Shown here in pieces: positions 45,462 through 54,452 of a DNA stretch of 64,000 nt (position 1 is the stretch's first letter; each line of letters begins with the position of its first letter). Made by a program: the position numbers and the translations under genes. The notes below the pieces were generated by a model. It had not been told where the DNA came from. It saw only the letters and a program-made list of their open reading frames with translations, and did no database searches. Source of the DNA: Sphingobium sp. WTD-1 (GTDB lineage: Bacteria; Pseudomonadota; Alphaproteobacteria; Sphingomonadales; Sphingomonadaceae); NCBI RefSeq assembly GCF_030128825.1, contig NZ_CP119127.1:3833501-3897500 (forward strand). The letters run 5' to 3'.

Positions 45462-46346
45462 ATGAACAAAGCCACGCATCCGACGCCGACATCGCATTTC
45501 TTCACATCCCTGCGGACGCGGCTTCACTATCTCGACTGGGGCAATCCGTCGGCGCCGCCGCTGATCCTGGTCCATGGCGGTTTCGACCATGCACGCAGCT
45601 GGGACTGGACCGCCCGTGCGCTCGCCCGCGACTATCATGTCATCTGCCCCGACCTGCGCGGCCATGGCGACAGCGGCTGGTCGTCGGACGGCTCCTACAT
45701 GATGGCCAATTATGTCTATGACCTGGCCCAGCTGGTTGAATTGCTCGATCGCCGGCCGGTCACCATCGTCGGCCATTCGCTCGGCGGATCGATCAGCCTG
45801 CGCTATACCGGCCTCTATCCCGAAAGCGTCGCACGCGTGGTCGCGATCGAGGGGCTGGGCCTATCGCCCGACCGCATCGCCGAACAGGCCAAACGCAGTA
45901 CCGAAGAGACATGGAAGGGCTGGATCGACACCCGCCGCACCAATGCCCGCCGCTCGCCGCGCCATTATGCCACGATCGAGGCCGCGGTCGCCCGCATGCG
46001 CGAACGCAACGACCATCTGTCGGTCGAACAGGCGCTGCATCTCACCCTCCACGGCGTGAACCGGAACGAGGATGGCAGCTATAGCTGGAAGTTCGACCCC
46101 TATCTGCACGGCGCCGCGCCCCAGGCCGGCACCGACGAAAATCTGCCCGACTTCTGGCGCCGCATCACCTGCCCGACGCTGCTGTGCCTCGGCCTCGACA
46201 GCTGGGCGTCAAACCCGGTCAAGGATGGCCGTATCGCCCATTTCCAGCAGGCCCGGCTGGTGAAATTTCCCCATGCCGGCCACTGGCTGCATCACGACCA
46301 GTTCGAGATGTTCATCAAGGAACTGCGCGTCTTCCTGGCGGAATGA
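45462..46346 (+). CDS. alpha/beta-hydrolase
   Basis: A 294-residue cytosolic alpha/beta-hydrolase. LVHGGFDHARSWDW near residue 38 forms the oxyanion region, the nucleophile elbow is GHSLGGS near residue 108 and the catalytic His is probably in FPHAGHWLHHDQ near residue 275. Substrate unknown. AGGA lies upstream of the ATG. It ends before a very long palindrome (46402-46478). Confidence 0.85.
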   Translation: MNKATHPTPTSHFFTSLRTRLHYLDWGNPSAPPLILVHGGFDHARSWDWTARALARDYHVICPDLRGHGDSGWSSDGSYMMANYVYDLAQLVELLDRRPVTIVGHSLGGSISLRYTGLYPESVARVVAIEGLGLSPDRIAEQAKRSTEETWKGWIDTRRTNARRSPRHYATIEAAVARMRERNDHLSVEQALHLTLHGVNRNEDGSYSWKFDPYLHGAAPQAGTDENLPDFWRRITCPTLLCLGLDSWASNPVKDGRIAHFQQARLVKFPHAGHWLHHDQFEMFIKELRVFLAE

Positions 46347-46401
46347 GGCGCGCCCTCAGGGCCTGCCTGGAAAATGCACGGAAGAGCGCATTTTCGATGC
46401 G

Positions 46402-46478
46402 GCACCAGCCCGCGCCCCCACCCGACCGCCCAGACATGGTACCCTGATGGGTGGTCGGGTGGGGGCGCGGGCTGGTGC
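46402..46478. repeat. 30-bp-arm palindrome between convergent genes
   Basis: Arm 46402-46431 (starting GCACCAGCCCGCGCCC) is complementary to 46449-46478 at 29 of 30 positions around a 17-nt loop. Imperfect complementarity continues outward to about 46361 and 46508. It probably ends both convergent transcripts and may be a mobile palindromic element. Confidence 0.8.
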
Positions 46479-46511
46479 GGATGCGCCAGAAGCGCATTCC
46501 CAGACAAGCCC

Positions 46512-47441
46512 TCAGGCAATGAAGCCCGAAACCGCCGCCTGATATTCCGCCTTCAACTGGGCAATGAAGGCGCCCGCCGGCTGCACCGCCTTGATCGCGC
46601 CGATACCCTGACCCGCGCCCCACACGTCGCGCCACGCCTTCTTGTCGCCGGCGAGGCTCGCAAAATCCATGTCGGCCGCCTTGGGCAGCTTGTCCGGGTC
46701 CAGTCCCGACGCGACGATGCTGGGGCGCAGATAATTGCCCAGCACGCCGGTGAAGACGTCGGAATAGACGATGTCGGCCGACGCGCTGTCGACGATCATG
46801 TCCTTGTAGGCCTCGAGCGCATTCGCCTCGGTCGTGGCGATGAAGGGCGACCCCATATAGCCCAGGTCCGCGCCCATCATCCGCGCCGCCGCGATCGACC
46901 GGCCGGTAGCGATCGCGCCCGACAGCGCCAGCGGCCCGTCGAACCATTCGCGGATTTCCTGGACCAGGGCAAAGGGCGACAGCGTGCCGGCATGACCGCC
47001 CGCGCCCGCCGCCACCGCGATCAGGCCATCGGCGCCCTTCTCGATCGCCTTCCTGGCAAAGACATTGTTGATGACGTCGTGCAGCACGATGCCGCCATAG
47101 CTATGGATAGCCTCATTCACCTTCTCCTGCGCGCCCAGCGAGGTGATGACGATCGGCACCTTATATTTGACGCACAGCGCCAGATCCTCTTCCAGCCGCG
47201 CATTGGTGCGGTGGACGATCAGATTGACGGCGAAGGGCGCGTCCTGATCGGTCAGTTCCGCACCCAGTTGCTGCAACCAGGCCTCGAACGTGCCGGACGG
47301 ACGCGCATTGAGCGATGGAAAGGCGCCGACGATGCCGGCACGGCACTGGGCGATCACCAGTTCCGGCTGCGAGATGATGAACATCGGCGACCCGATCAGC
47401 GGCAGGGACAAACGGCCTTGAAGCGAAGCCGGCAGGGTCAT
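46512..47441 (-). CDS. nitronate monooxygenase (2-nitropropane dioxygenase family)
   Basis: A 309-residue FMN-dependent TIM-barrel. PLIGSPMFIISQPELV near the start, AAGAGGHAGTLSPFALV near residue 168 with the catalytic His, and ALSGAIATGRSIAAARMMGADLGYMGS near residue 195 for FMN phosphate binding. It detoxifies alkyl nitronates such as propionate-3-nitronate. ATG 47441 has AAGGAGAG upstream; the frame opens earlier (47513) without a site. Confidence 0.9.
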   Translation of the reverse strand: MTLPASLQGRLSLPLIGSPMFIISQPELVIAQCRAGIVGAFPSLNARPSGTFEAWLQQLGAELTDQDAPFAVNLIVHRTNARLEEDLALCVKYKVPIVITSLGAQEKVNEAIHSYGGIVLHDVINNVFARKAIEKGADGLIAVAAGAGGHAGTLSPFALVQEIREWFDGPLALSGAIATGRSIAAARMMGADLGYMGSPFIATTEANALEAYKDMIVDSASADIVYSDVFTGVLGNYLRPSIVASGLDPDKLPKAADMDFASLAGDKKAWRDVWGAGQGIGAIKAVQPAGAFIAQLKAEYQAAVSGFIA

Positions 47442-47579
47442 GATCAGGGTCTCTCCTTTATCTGTCCGAACCGCGCTATCATCGCTCCGCGCCCGGAAAA
47501 AGGCCAAAATCAACCGTATTGCTCAAGCAATACAGTAGTGCTATGATCCCGATCCAGGCCCGACAAGGAGTGCCCCAGA

Positions 47580-48635
47580 ATGTATAGCGAGAGCGATCTG
47601 CAAGATGCCGTAGCGGCCGGCGCGCTGACGCCCGCCAGCGCTCAGGCGCTGCGCGACCATGTCGCCCGGCTGCGCGCCAGTTCGGTGGACGAAGAACATT
47701 TTCGCCTGCTGACCGGCTTCAACGATATTTTCGTCGCCATCGCCTCGGTGATCCTGCTGGTCGCGGTCGCGGGACTCGGCAACGAGGTCCGCCTCGGCAT
47801 CACCACGCCGCACCAGCCCTCCTTCGTCTCCGGCCTGTTCGTCGCCGGCACCGCCTGGGGCCTCGCTGAATATTTCACGCGCCGCCTGCGCATGGCGCTC
47901 CCCTCGATCCTGCTGCTGCTCGCCTTTGTCGGCGGCATCGCCTTCGCCGCCGCACTGCTGATCGGACCAATGATCCCGGACGCGCAGAATGACGGCGCAG
48001 GTCTGGTGGCTTCGCTCGCCGGCCTCAGCGCCGCGATCGCCGCCTGGTTCCACTGGCGCCGCTTCATGGTGCCGATCACCGTCGCCGCCGGCGCGGCCGG
48101 CGCGGCGGCGATAGTCGGCGGCCTTGTCCTATGGCTGATCCCGTTCAGCCACACCCTGCCCTTCATCCTGCTGCTGGTCGCGGGCCTCGCCATCTTCGCC
48201 CTCGCCATGCGCTGGGACATGAGCGATCCGGGCCGCACCAGCCGCCGCTCCGACGTTGCCTTCTGGCTGCACCTGACCGCGGCACCGATGATCGCCCATT
48301 CGCTGTTCCAGTTGCTGGGCATCAGCCATGGGCTGGTGGACGCGGGACAGGCCTTCCTGGTGATCCTGCTCTATCTCGCCTTCGGCCTGGTGGCGCTGGC
48401 GATCGACCGTCGCGCACTGCTGGTTTCCAGCCTCGCCTACGTCCTCTATGCGCTCTACAGCCTGTTCCAGAAGGTCGGCGCGGTCGAACTGTCCGCCGCG
48501 CTCACCGCGCTGGTGATCGGCGGCACGCTGCTGCTGCTCTCCGCCTTCTGGCACCGCGCCCGCGCCGCGATCGTCACCGGCCTGCCGCCGGCGCTCGCCA
48601 GCCGCCTGCCCTATCTCAATCGCGCAGCCGCCTAA
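47580..48635 (+). CDS. polytopic membrane protein, unknown function (DUF2157-like N-terminus)
   Basis: A 351-residue protein. A soluble N-terminal segment (residues 1-45) with LQDAVAAGALTPASAQALRDHV resembles the start of DUF2157-type proteins, then the conserved DEEHFRLLTGFNDIF and about ten hydrophobic helices. No transport or catalytic motif was seen. AAGGAG lies 10 bp before the ATG. It is divergent from the nitronate monooxygenase. Confidence 0.75.
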   Translation: MYSESDLQDAVAAGALTPASAQALRDHVARLRASSVDEEHFRLLTGFNDIFVAIASVILLVAVAGLGNEVRLGITTPHQPSFVSGLFVAGTAWGLAEYFTRRLRMALPSILLLLAFVGGIAFAAALLIGPMIPDAQNDGAGLVASLAGLSAAIAAWFHWRRFMVPITVAAGAAGAAAIVGGLVLWLIPFSHTLPFILLLVAGLAIFALAMRWDMSDPGRTSRRSDVAFWLHLTAAPMIAHSLFQLLGISHGLVDAGQAFLVILLYLAFGLVALAIDRRALLVSSLAYVLYALYSLFQKVGAVELSAALTALVIGGTLLLLSAFWHRARAAIVTGLPPALASRLPYLNRAAA

Positions 48636-48638
48636 TTC

Positions 48639-48818
48639 CTCCCCGGCACGGGGAGGGGGACCACCGCCAACGGCGGTGGTGGAGGGGGCGTGCCATCTGG
48701 CGCGCCCTTTCCTAATTCGGCTTGCCAATTCGGCTTGCCAATTCGGCTTGATAGTCATGAGGGCTACCCCTCCACCACGCCCTCCGGGCGCGGTCCCCCT
48801 CCCCGCAAGCAGGGAGGA
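48639..48818. repeat. palindromic repeat pair with three 13-bp tandem repeats
   Basis: Two adjacent stem-loops (48639-48645/48649-48655 and 48660-48668/48672-48680) form a GGGGGACCACC-type palindrome. A diverged inverted copy lies at about 48767-48815. Between them AATTCGGCTTGCC is repeated at 48714 and 48727, with a truncated third copy at 48740. No gene in this 183-bp spacer. The structures face convergent genes and may terminate both. Confidence 0.7.
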
Positions 48819-50042
48819 TCAGTTCATCGCCAGGATCATGTTGCGCACCTGGGGATAGACCTGCTTTTCCCATTTGCTGCCGGAAAAGACGCCATAATGG
48901 CCAACGCCCGGCTGCAGATGATGGCGCTTCAGATGCGGCCGCAGACCGGTGCAAAGGCCATGGGCCGCCGACGTCTGGCCGACCGCGCAGACATCGTCCT
49001 TTTCGCCCTCAACCGTCAGCAATGCGGTCTTGCGGATCGCGCCGGGGTTCACCGCCCGGCCATGGACCGTCAATTCGCCCTTGGCCAGCAACATGCGCTG
49101 GAACACCATGTCGACCGTTTCCAGGTAGAATTCCTTGGTCATGTCGAGGACCGCGAAATATTCCTGGTAGAAGGTCTTGATCTTGTCGGCCTCGATCGTC
49201 TTGCCGTCGGCCAGCAGCTGATAGAGTTCGCGATGCTGCGACCCGTGCCGCTCCATGTTCATCGACATGAAGGCGGACAATTGCAGGAATCCGGGATAGA
49301 CCTCGCGCCCGCGCCCGGCATAGCGGAACGGCACGGTGGAGATCAGATTCTCCTCGAACCATTCGATCGGCTTCTCGTTCGCCAGTTCGTTGACCACCGT
49401 CGGCGCCGCGCGCGGATCGATCGGCCCGCCCATCAGGGTCATCGACTTGGGCGTCGCCGCATCCTCATCCTCGGACATCAGCGCCACGGCGGCCAGCGCC
49501 GGCACGCAGGGCTGGCACACCGACACCAGATGGGCGCCGGGGCCGATATCCTGCAGGAACTGGATCACATAATCGACATATTCGTCGAAACCGAAGCGCC
49601 CCGCTTCCATCGGCACATCGCGGGCATTCTTCCAATCGGTGATATAGACGTCATGGTCCTGCAACAGCGTCGCCACCGTGCTGCGCAGCAGGGTTGCGAA
49701 ATGCCCCGACATCGGCGCCACCACCAGCACCTTGGGCTGGGCGGTCTCGACATCATCCTTCACGAAATGCAGCAGGTCACCGAACGGCAGGTCGAGCACG
49801 ATCTCCTCGCGCACCTCGACCTCGGCATTGCCGGTCTGGACGCGGTCAATGCCATAGGCCGGTCGCTTGTGGGTCATTCGCGCGCCCTGGAACACGTCCA
49901 TCAGCGCGAACATGCGGCGCGGCATCGGCCAGTCGGCGACCGGACCCATATGGTCGCGCATCGCCAGCGCCATCTGCGCCCCGAAGCGGGCCGGGGCCAG
50001 CATGTCTTCCATGGCCTGGTAACCGTCGTAAAGCATTCGCAT
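48819..50042 (-). CDS. phaZ: intracellular polyhydroxybutyrate depolymerase
   Basis: A 407-residue protein of the intracellular PhaZ family: VLVVAPMSGHFATLLRST near residue 105, the active-site region LVSVCQPCVPALAAVALM near residue 180 where Cys replaces the lipase-box Ser, and GVGHYGVFSGSKWE near residue 385 with the catalytic His. It mobilises stored PHB to hydroxybutyrate. The N-terminus has two close ATGs (50042, 50036) and a weak ribosome site. It is divergent from the GST gene across a TGCACTGCA palindrome. Confidence 0.9.
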   Translation of the reverse strand: MRMLYDGYQAMEDMLAPARFGAQMALAMRDHMGPVADWPMPRRMFALMDVFQGARMTHKRPAYGIDRVQTGNAEVEVREEIVLDLPFGDLLHFVKDDVETAQPKVLVVAPMSGHFATLLRSTVATLLQDHDVYITDWKNARDVPMEAGRFGFDEYVDYVIQFLQDIGPGAHLVSVCQPCVPALAAVALMSEDEDAATPKSMTLMGGPIDPRAAPTVVNELANEKPIEWFEENLISTVPFRYAGRGREVYPGFLQLSAFMSMNMERHGSQHRELYQLLADGKTIEADKIKTFYQEYFAVLDMTKEFYLETVDMVFQRMLLAKGELTVHGRAVNPGAIRKTALLTVEGEKDDVCAVGQTSAAHGLCTGLRPHLKRHHLQPGVGHYGVFSGSKWEKQVYPQVRNMILAMN

Positions 50043-50118
50043 ATTACCAAAACAACCTTGTTCAACCTGGGGGAGACGACTCGGTTCTTCCCTTAAACGC
50101 TATACATGCTTTTCATGT

Positions 50119-50127
50119 TGCACTGCA
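50119..50127. promoter_or_regulatory. possible PhaR-type site upstream of phaZ
   Basis: TGCACTGCA is a TGC-N3-GCA palindrome, the pattern bound by PhaR repressors of PHB genes. It lies 77 bp upstream of phaZ in the divergent promoter. Such a short pattern can occur by chance. Confidence 0.3.
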
Positions 50128-50225
50128 TCATGAATGATGGAAAATAACATTCGGTATGTCTGCCAGGGAACCGCCCCTGCCATTTTGCGTTTGGGGGCCG
50201 GGAACCGTGTATCGGGAGAGCATGG

Positions 50226-50882
50226 ATGGCCGTCGCGGAACTCACTCTATCCAGCAAGAACTATTCCTCCTGGTCGCTGCGCGGCTGGCTCTTGTGCCGG
50301 CTCGCCGGGCTGAAGGTGGAGGAAAGGATCATCGCCATCGATGATCCGGAAAATCGCGCCGAACTGTTGCTCTTGTCGCCATCGGTGCTGGTGCCGCGCC
50401 TCACCCATGAAGGGGCGAGCGTCTGGGACACGCTCGCAATCGCGGAATATCTGCACGAACTCTATCCCCAGGTCGGCATGTATCCCGCCGAACGCATCAT
50501 CCGCGCCCATTGCCGGTCGGTCTCGGGCGAAATTCATTCGGGCTTCGCCAATCTGCGCTCTGCGCTGCCGATGAACCTCAAGGTGCGGCATGACCGCTTC
50601 CCGATCTTCTCGGGCGCCAAGCCCGATATCGAGCGGATCGAGACGATCTGGACCGAATGCCTCGACGCCTATGGCGGCCCCTGGCTGTTCGGCGAAAAGC
50701 CGACGGTGGCCGACGCCATGTTCGCGCCGGTGGCGCAGCGCTTCCTCACCTATGCCGTGCCACTCTCACCCAGGTCGGCGGCCTATTGCGACACCATCAA
50801 CGGCTGGCCGCTGATGCGCGAATGGATCGACGCCGCCCGCGCCGAACCCGATGATATCGAGGAACTGGATATCGAGTTCTGA
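50226..50882 (+). CDS. glutathione S-transferase family protein
   Basis: A 218-residue GST: N-terminal thioredoxin-like domain with SSKNYSSWSLRGWLL (catalytic Ser region) near residue 9, VPRLTHEG and the C-terminal helical domain with WLFGEKPTVADAMFAP near residue 158. Resembles maleylacetoacetate-isomerase-like or zeta/beta bacterial GSTs; substrate unknown. GGGAGAG lies upstream of the ATG. Confidence 0.88.
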   Translation: MAVAELTLSSKNYSSWSLRGWLLCRLAGLKVEERIIAIDDPENRAELLLLSPSVLVPRLTHEGASVWDTLAIAEYLHELYPQVGMYPAERIIRAHCRSVSGEIHSGFANLRSALPMNLKVRHDRFPIFSGAKPDIERIETIWTECLDAYGGPWLFGEKPTVADAMFAPVAQRFLTYAVPLSPRSAAYCDTINGWPLMREWIDAARAEPDDIEELDIEF

Positions 50883-50925
50883 AACGGCCCTTTCCCCCGC
50901 CCTGTGCGGGGGTTAAGGCACGAGC

Positions 50926-52593
50926 ATGAAACACGCCCTCCCCCTCCTGGCCCTTGGCCTTGCCACCCTGTCCTTCCCCGCCAATGCCCAGACCGACCCG
51001 GCGAAAACCGATCCGGCCAAGCTGGAACAGTCGGTCCGCACCATGGCGTCCGACCTGTTTGAGGGTCGCGCGCCCGGCACCGTGGGGGAAGAACGCACGA
51101 TCGGCTATCTCGTCGCCCGCTTCGAGCAACTGGGGCTGGAGCCGGGCGGTCCGGACGGCCAGTGGGTGCAGACCGTGCCGCTGCTCCACACCCGCCTTGG
51201 CCAGTCGGAAAGCCTGTCGGTCGCGCAAAATGGCGCCGCCACCCCCTGGACCTTCGGCAAGCAGGTTTATCTCTCCACGCTTCAGCCCAAGGACAAGGTT
51301 GCCGTCGCCAATGCACCGATGGTCTTCGTCGGCTATGGCGTGTCCGCGCCCGAACGCGGCTGGGACGATTTCAAGGGCGTGGACCTGAAAGGCAAAATCG
51401 CCGTCTTCCTGATCAACGACCCGGACTTTGAAGCCGCCAAGGGCGAAGACCCGTTCGGCAAGTTCGGCGGCAAGACCATGACCTATTATGGCCGCTGGAC
51501 CTACAAGTTCGAGGAAGCCGCCCGCCACGGCGCAATCGGCGCGCTGATCGTCCATGACACGCCGGGCGCCGGCTATGGCTGGAACGTCGTCGTCAGCCCC
51601 GGCGGCGAGAATTACGACCTTGTCCGCCCGGCCGACAAGCTCACCAGCCTGCAGGTGCAGGGCTGGGTCGAGGGTGAGGCCGCCAAGGCCCTCTTCGCCG
51701 GCGCCGGTCAGGATCTCGCCGCCCTGCGCAAGCAGGCCCGCTCGGCCAGGTTCAAGCCGGTCGAGTTGAAGGGCGCGACCTTCTCCGCCGCCTTCCCGGT
51801 GACCCAGGAAGTGGTGAAGAGCGCCAATGTCATCGCCCGCATCCCCGGCGCCAAGCGCCCGGACGAAACGGTCATGTATGGCGCCCACTGGGACGCCTAT
51901 GGCAAGGGCGCGCCCGACGCGCAGGGCCGCATCTATCGCGCCGGCGCCAATGACGACGCGCTGGGCATGGCTGGCCTGTTCGAGATAGCCCGCATCTTCA
52001 AGGCCGGCCCCGCCCCCGATCGCTCGATCGTCTTCGCCGCCTGGACGGCGGAGGAGCGCGGCCTGCTGGGATCGGAATTTTACGCCCAGAACCCGGTCTA
52101 TCCGCTCGACAAGACGGTCGCGAACCTCACTATCGACGTGCTCCAGACCGCCGGCAAAGCCAGGGACGTGATCCTGATCGGCAAGGGCCAGAACGTCCTC
52201 GAGGACGATCTCGCCAAGTTCGCCGCAAGCCAAGGCCGCGTCATCACCCAGGAAAGCTTGCCCGAACGCGGCCTCTTCTACCGCGCCGATCATTTCTCCA
52301 TGGCCAAGCGCGGCGTGCCCGTGCTGCTGATGATGGGCCTCGCGGGCGCATCCGACATGGTCGCTGGCGGCCGCGCCGCCGGCCAGGCCTGGATCGATGC
52401 CTATACCGGCAAATGCTATCATCAGGCCTGCGACGCGGTCGACGACACATGGAAGCTGGACGGCGCCGCGCAGGATGTCGACCTGATGTATGACATCGGC
52501 CACGACCTCGCCTTCTCGGCTCGCTGGCCCGAATGGAAGGCCGGCTCCGAATTCAAGGCCATCCGCGACAAGAGCGCGGCGGTCCGGAAGTAA
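50926..52593 (+). CDS. secreted M28-family aminopeptidase with PA domain
   Basis: A 555-residue zinc peptidase with a signal peptide (LPLLALGLATLSFPANA-Q). Residues about 115-270 form an inserted PA domain. The M28 zinc site is complete: GAHWDAYG (His, Asp) near residue 318, GANDDALG near residue 342, TAEERGLLG (catalytic Glu and ligand) near residue 375, and RADHFSMAKRG (His) near residue 450. Likely periplasmic peptide degradation. GAACATGAAAC context with GCACGAG upstream gives only a modest ribosome site. Confidence 0.88.
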   Translation: MKHALPLLALGLATLSFPANAQTDPAKTDPAKLEQSVRTMASDLFEGRAPGTVGEERTIGYLVARFEQLGLEPGGPDGQWVQTVPLLHTRLGQSESLSVAQNGAATPWTFGKQVYLSTLQPKDKVAVANAPMVFVGYGVSAPERGWDDFKGVDLKGKIAVFLINDPDFEAAKGEDPFGKFGGKTMTYYGRWTYKFEEAARHGAIGALIVHDTPGAGYGWNVVVSPGGENYDLVRPADKLTSLQVQGWVEGEAAKALFAGAGQDLAALRKQARSARFKPVELKGATFSAAFPVTQEVVKSANVIARIPGAKRPDETVMYGAHWDAYGKGAPDAQGRIYRAGANDDALGMAGLFEIARIFKAGPAPDRSIVFAAWTAEERGLLGSEFYAQNPVYPLDKTVANLTIDVLQTAGKARDVILIGKGQNVLEDDLAKFAASQGRVITQESLPERGLFYRADHFSMAKRGVPVLLMMGLAGASDMVAGGRAAGQAWIDAYTGKCYHQACDAVDDTWKLDGAAQDVDLMYDIGHDLAFSARWPEWKAGSEFKAIRDKSAAVRK

Positions 52594-52604
52594 TCCCCCT
52601 TACT

Positions 52605-52703
52605 CCCCTCCCTTTCAAGGGAGGGGCCGGGGGTGGGTGGCGAGCGTAGCGAGCCTCCTTCGGAGGCACCCACCCCTTGATCCCCTCCCTTGAAAGGGAG
52701 GGG
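52605..52703. repeat. nested palindromic repeat between convergent genes
   Basis: Two copies of a hairpin with arms CCCCTCCCTT/AAGGGAGGGG (52605-52614/52617-52626 and 52682-52691/52694-52703) enclose a longer inverted repeat (GGGGTGGGTG ... CACCCACCCC) and a small GCCTCC/GGAGGC hairpin. This is the MITE/REP-like form common in sphingomonad spacers. It probably terminates the peptidase and alpha-galactosidase transcripts. Confidence 0.75.
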
Positions 52704-52709
52704 AGATAT

Positions 52710-54077
52710 TTATGTAGCGCTCAACCGATACAGTCCCGCCCCATGCGGCGGCAGCGTCACCGATATCCGGTCCGCCTGCTGCCCCAGCGCCTGCCCGGCC
52801 CACAGGTCGCGCACCGCCACCGCACCGTTCAGCCCCAGATCACGCAACCTGATCCAGACCTCGCGCGGCTTGTCGCTGACGTTGAACAAGGCGACATAAC
52901 GGTCCGCGCTCCCTTCCGCCTTCGCTGACCAGATGCGCCCGCCATCCTCGATATAATGGGGCTGGTTGTCATGGCTCGCCTGATTGACGGCGATCACCTC
53001 CTTGTTGGTCAGCAGCGCCAGCGTCGCCGTATCCAGATGACGCAGATCGCCGCCCATGATCAGCGGCGACCGCGCGATCGCCCACAGGGTCATCAACGTC
53101 CGCTGCTCGTCCGGGGTGAAGCGCGTATCCCGCTCGCCCAGCGCCAGCCGCCCCAGCGGCAGCATGTCCGCATCCGGCCATGATCCCGGCCCACGATAGG
53201 GCGTCCAGTTTTCCAGCCGGGTGAATTGCGCCTCCAGCATCGCCCAGTCATCCCAGAAATCGTCGGAAATGCGCCACATCTGCGCATATTTGCGGACATG
53301 ATCGCCGCGCATCACCGGCGTCTCGCCGGGCGAGAGGCTCAGAATGATCGGGCGCCCGGTGGTCACGATGGCCTTGTGCGCCGCCTCGATCTCCGCCGCA
53401 TGGGCGTCATAGGGCCGGCTCATATCGTCCATCTTGACGAAATCGACGCCCCAGTCGGCATAGAGGCGGAAGATGCTGTCATAATAGGCCTGCGCGCCCG
53501 GCCGCGTCATGTCGACGCCATACATGTCCGGATTCCAGCTACAGATGCTCTTCCTGTCGGCAATGTCCGCCGCACGATATTTCGTCCCCAAGATCGGCAG
53601 ATTCTGGTCCACCGCCGCACGCGGAATGCCGCGCATCACATGGATGCCGAATTTCATGCCCAGCGCATGCACGTCCTTGGCAAGCTGGGTGAAGCCCTTG
53701 CCGCCAGCGCTGGAGGGGAAGCGATTGGGCGCCGGGATCATCCGGCCATAACCGTCCATCGCCGGCCTGGGCTTGGCATTATAGGTATAGCTCGACGCCT
53801 CGGGCTCATACCACTGAATGTCGACGGTGAAGATGTCATAGCCAAAGGGCAGCAGCTTTTCCGCCATGATCCCGGCGGTCTCGCGCGCCTGCGCCTCGGT
53901 GATGGTGGTGGCAAAGCTGTTCCAGCTATTCCATCCCATCGGCGGACGCGGCGCCAGCACCGCTTTTCCCGCTTCCGCCGGAGCTGCACCCGCCCGCACT
54001 GCGCCAGCAGCCGCAAGCCCCGCCACACCACCTGCGAGCATATCGCGGCGGCTGGCCTTCCATGTCATCCTCATCAT
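52710..54077 (-). CDS. secreted GH27 alpha-galactosidase
   Basis: A 455-residue protein with a twin-arginine-like signal (SRRDMLAGGVAGLAAAGAVRAGA). The catalytic barrel starts at PPMGWNSWNSFATTI near residue 45; the nucleophile Asp is in VDFVKMDDMS near residue 218 and the acid Asp in GSWPDADMLPLG near residue 303. A C-terminal beta-sandwich of about 90 residues completes the family architecture. It would release alpha-linked galactose from galactomannan or related plant glycans. The start is uncertain among ATGs 54077, 54074 and 54068. Confidence 0.88.
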   Translation of the reverse strand: MMRMTWKASRRDMLAGGVAGLAAAGAVRAGAAPAEAGKAVLAPRPPMGWNSWNSFATTITEAQARETAGIMAEKLLPFGYDIFTVDIQWYEPEASSYTYNAKPRPAMDGYGRMIPAPNRFPSSAGGKGFTQLAKDVHALGMKFGIHVMRGIPRAAVDQNLPILGTKYRAADIADRKSICSWNPDMYGVDMTRPGAQAYYDSIFRLYADWGVDFVKMDDMSRPYDAHAAEIEAAHKAIVTTGRPIILSLSPGETPVMRGDHVRKYAQMWRISDDFWDDWAMLEAQFTRLENWTPYRGPGSWPDADMLPLGRLALGERDTRFTPDEQRTLMTLWAIARSPLIMGGDLRHLDTATLALLTNKEVIAVNQASHDNQPHYIEDGGRIWSAKAEGSADRYVALFNVSDKPREVWIRLRDLGLNGAVAVRDLWAGQALGQQADRISVTLPPHGAGLYRLSAT

Positions 54078-54452
54078 TTGTCGGAGTTAATAGGAAGGCG
54101 ACAAAAATAGCAACAGCCGTTCGTTTCGAGCCTGTCGAGACATCCGGCCCCAAGCCGCCTGGACGAGTGCGCCACCCATCAAAAGATCAAGATGGGCGGC
54201 TAGCGGACAATTCCCTATTTCGTCATCCCAGCGAAGGCTGGCATCTCTCTGTTCTTCTCAGAACCCGGAAGACAGTGAGATCCCAGCCTTCGCTGGGATG
54301 CCGGAGTTGGGTGGTTTTCCGCCATTCCCCTCCCGCTGGCGGGAGGGGGGACATGTCTGGAATTGGTCGCTTCTTGCCCGGCGGCCTTCTGCCCCGGCGA
54401 ACGGCGATCGAGGGTAGAAAGTAGGTGCGAAATACGTCTTGGAATTAGACGA
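54078..54452. other. gene-free spacer with two palindromic repeats
   Basis: No gene supported in 375 bp. A 24-bp inverted repeat with one mismatch lies at 54224-54247/54277-54300 (core ATCCCAGCGAAGGCTGG), and a hairpin CCCCTCCCGC/GCGGGAGGGG at 54327-54336/54339-54348. Both are typical dispersed repeats of alphaproteobacterial spacers. Confidence 0.65.
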
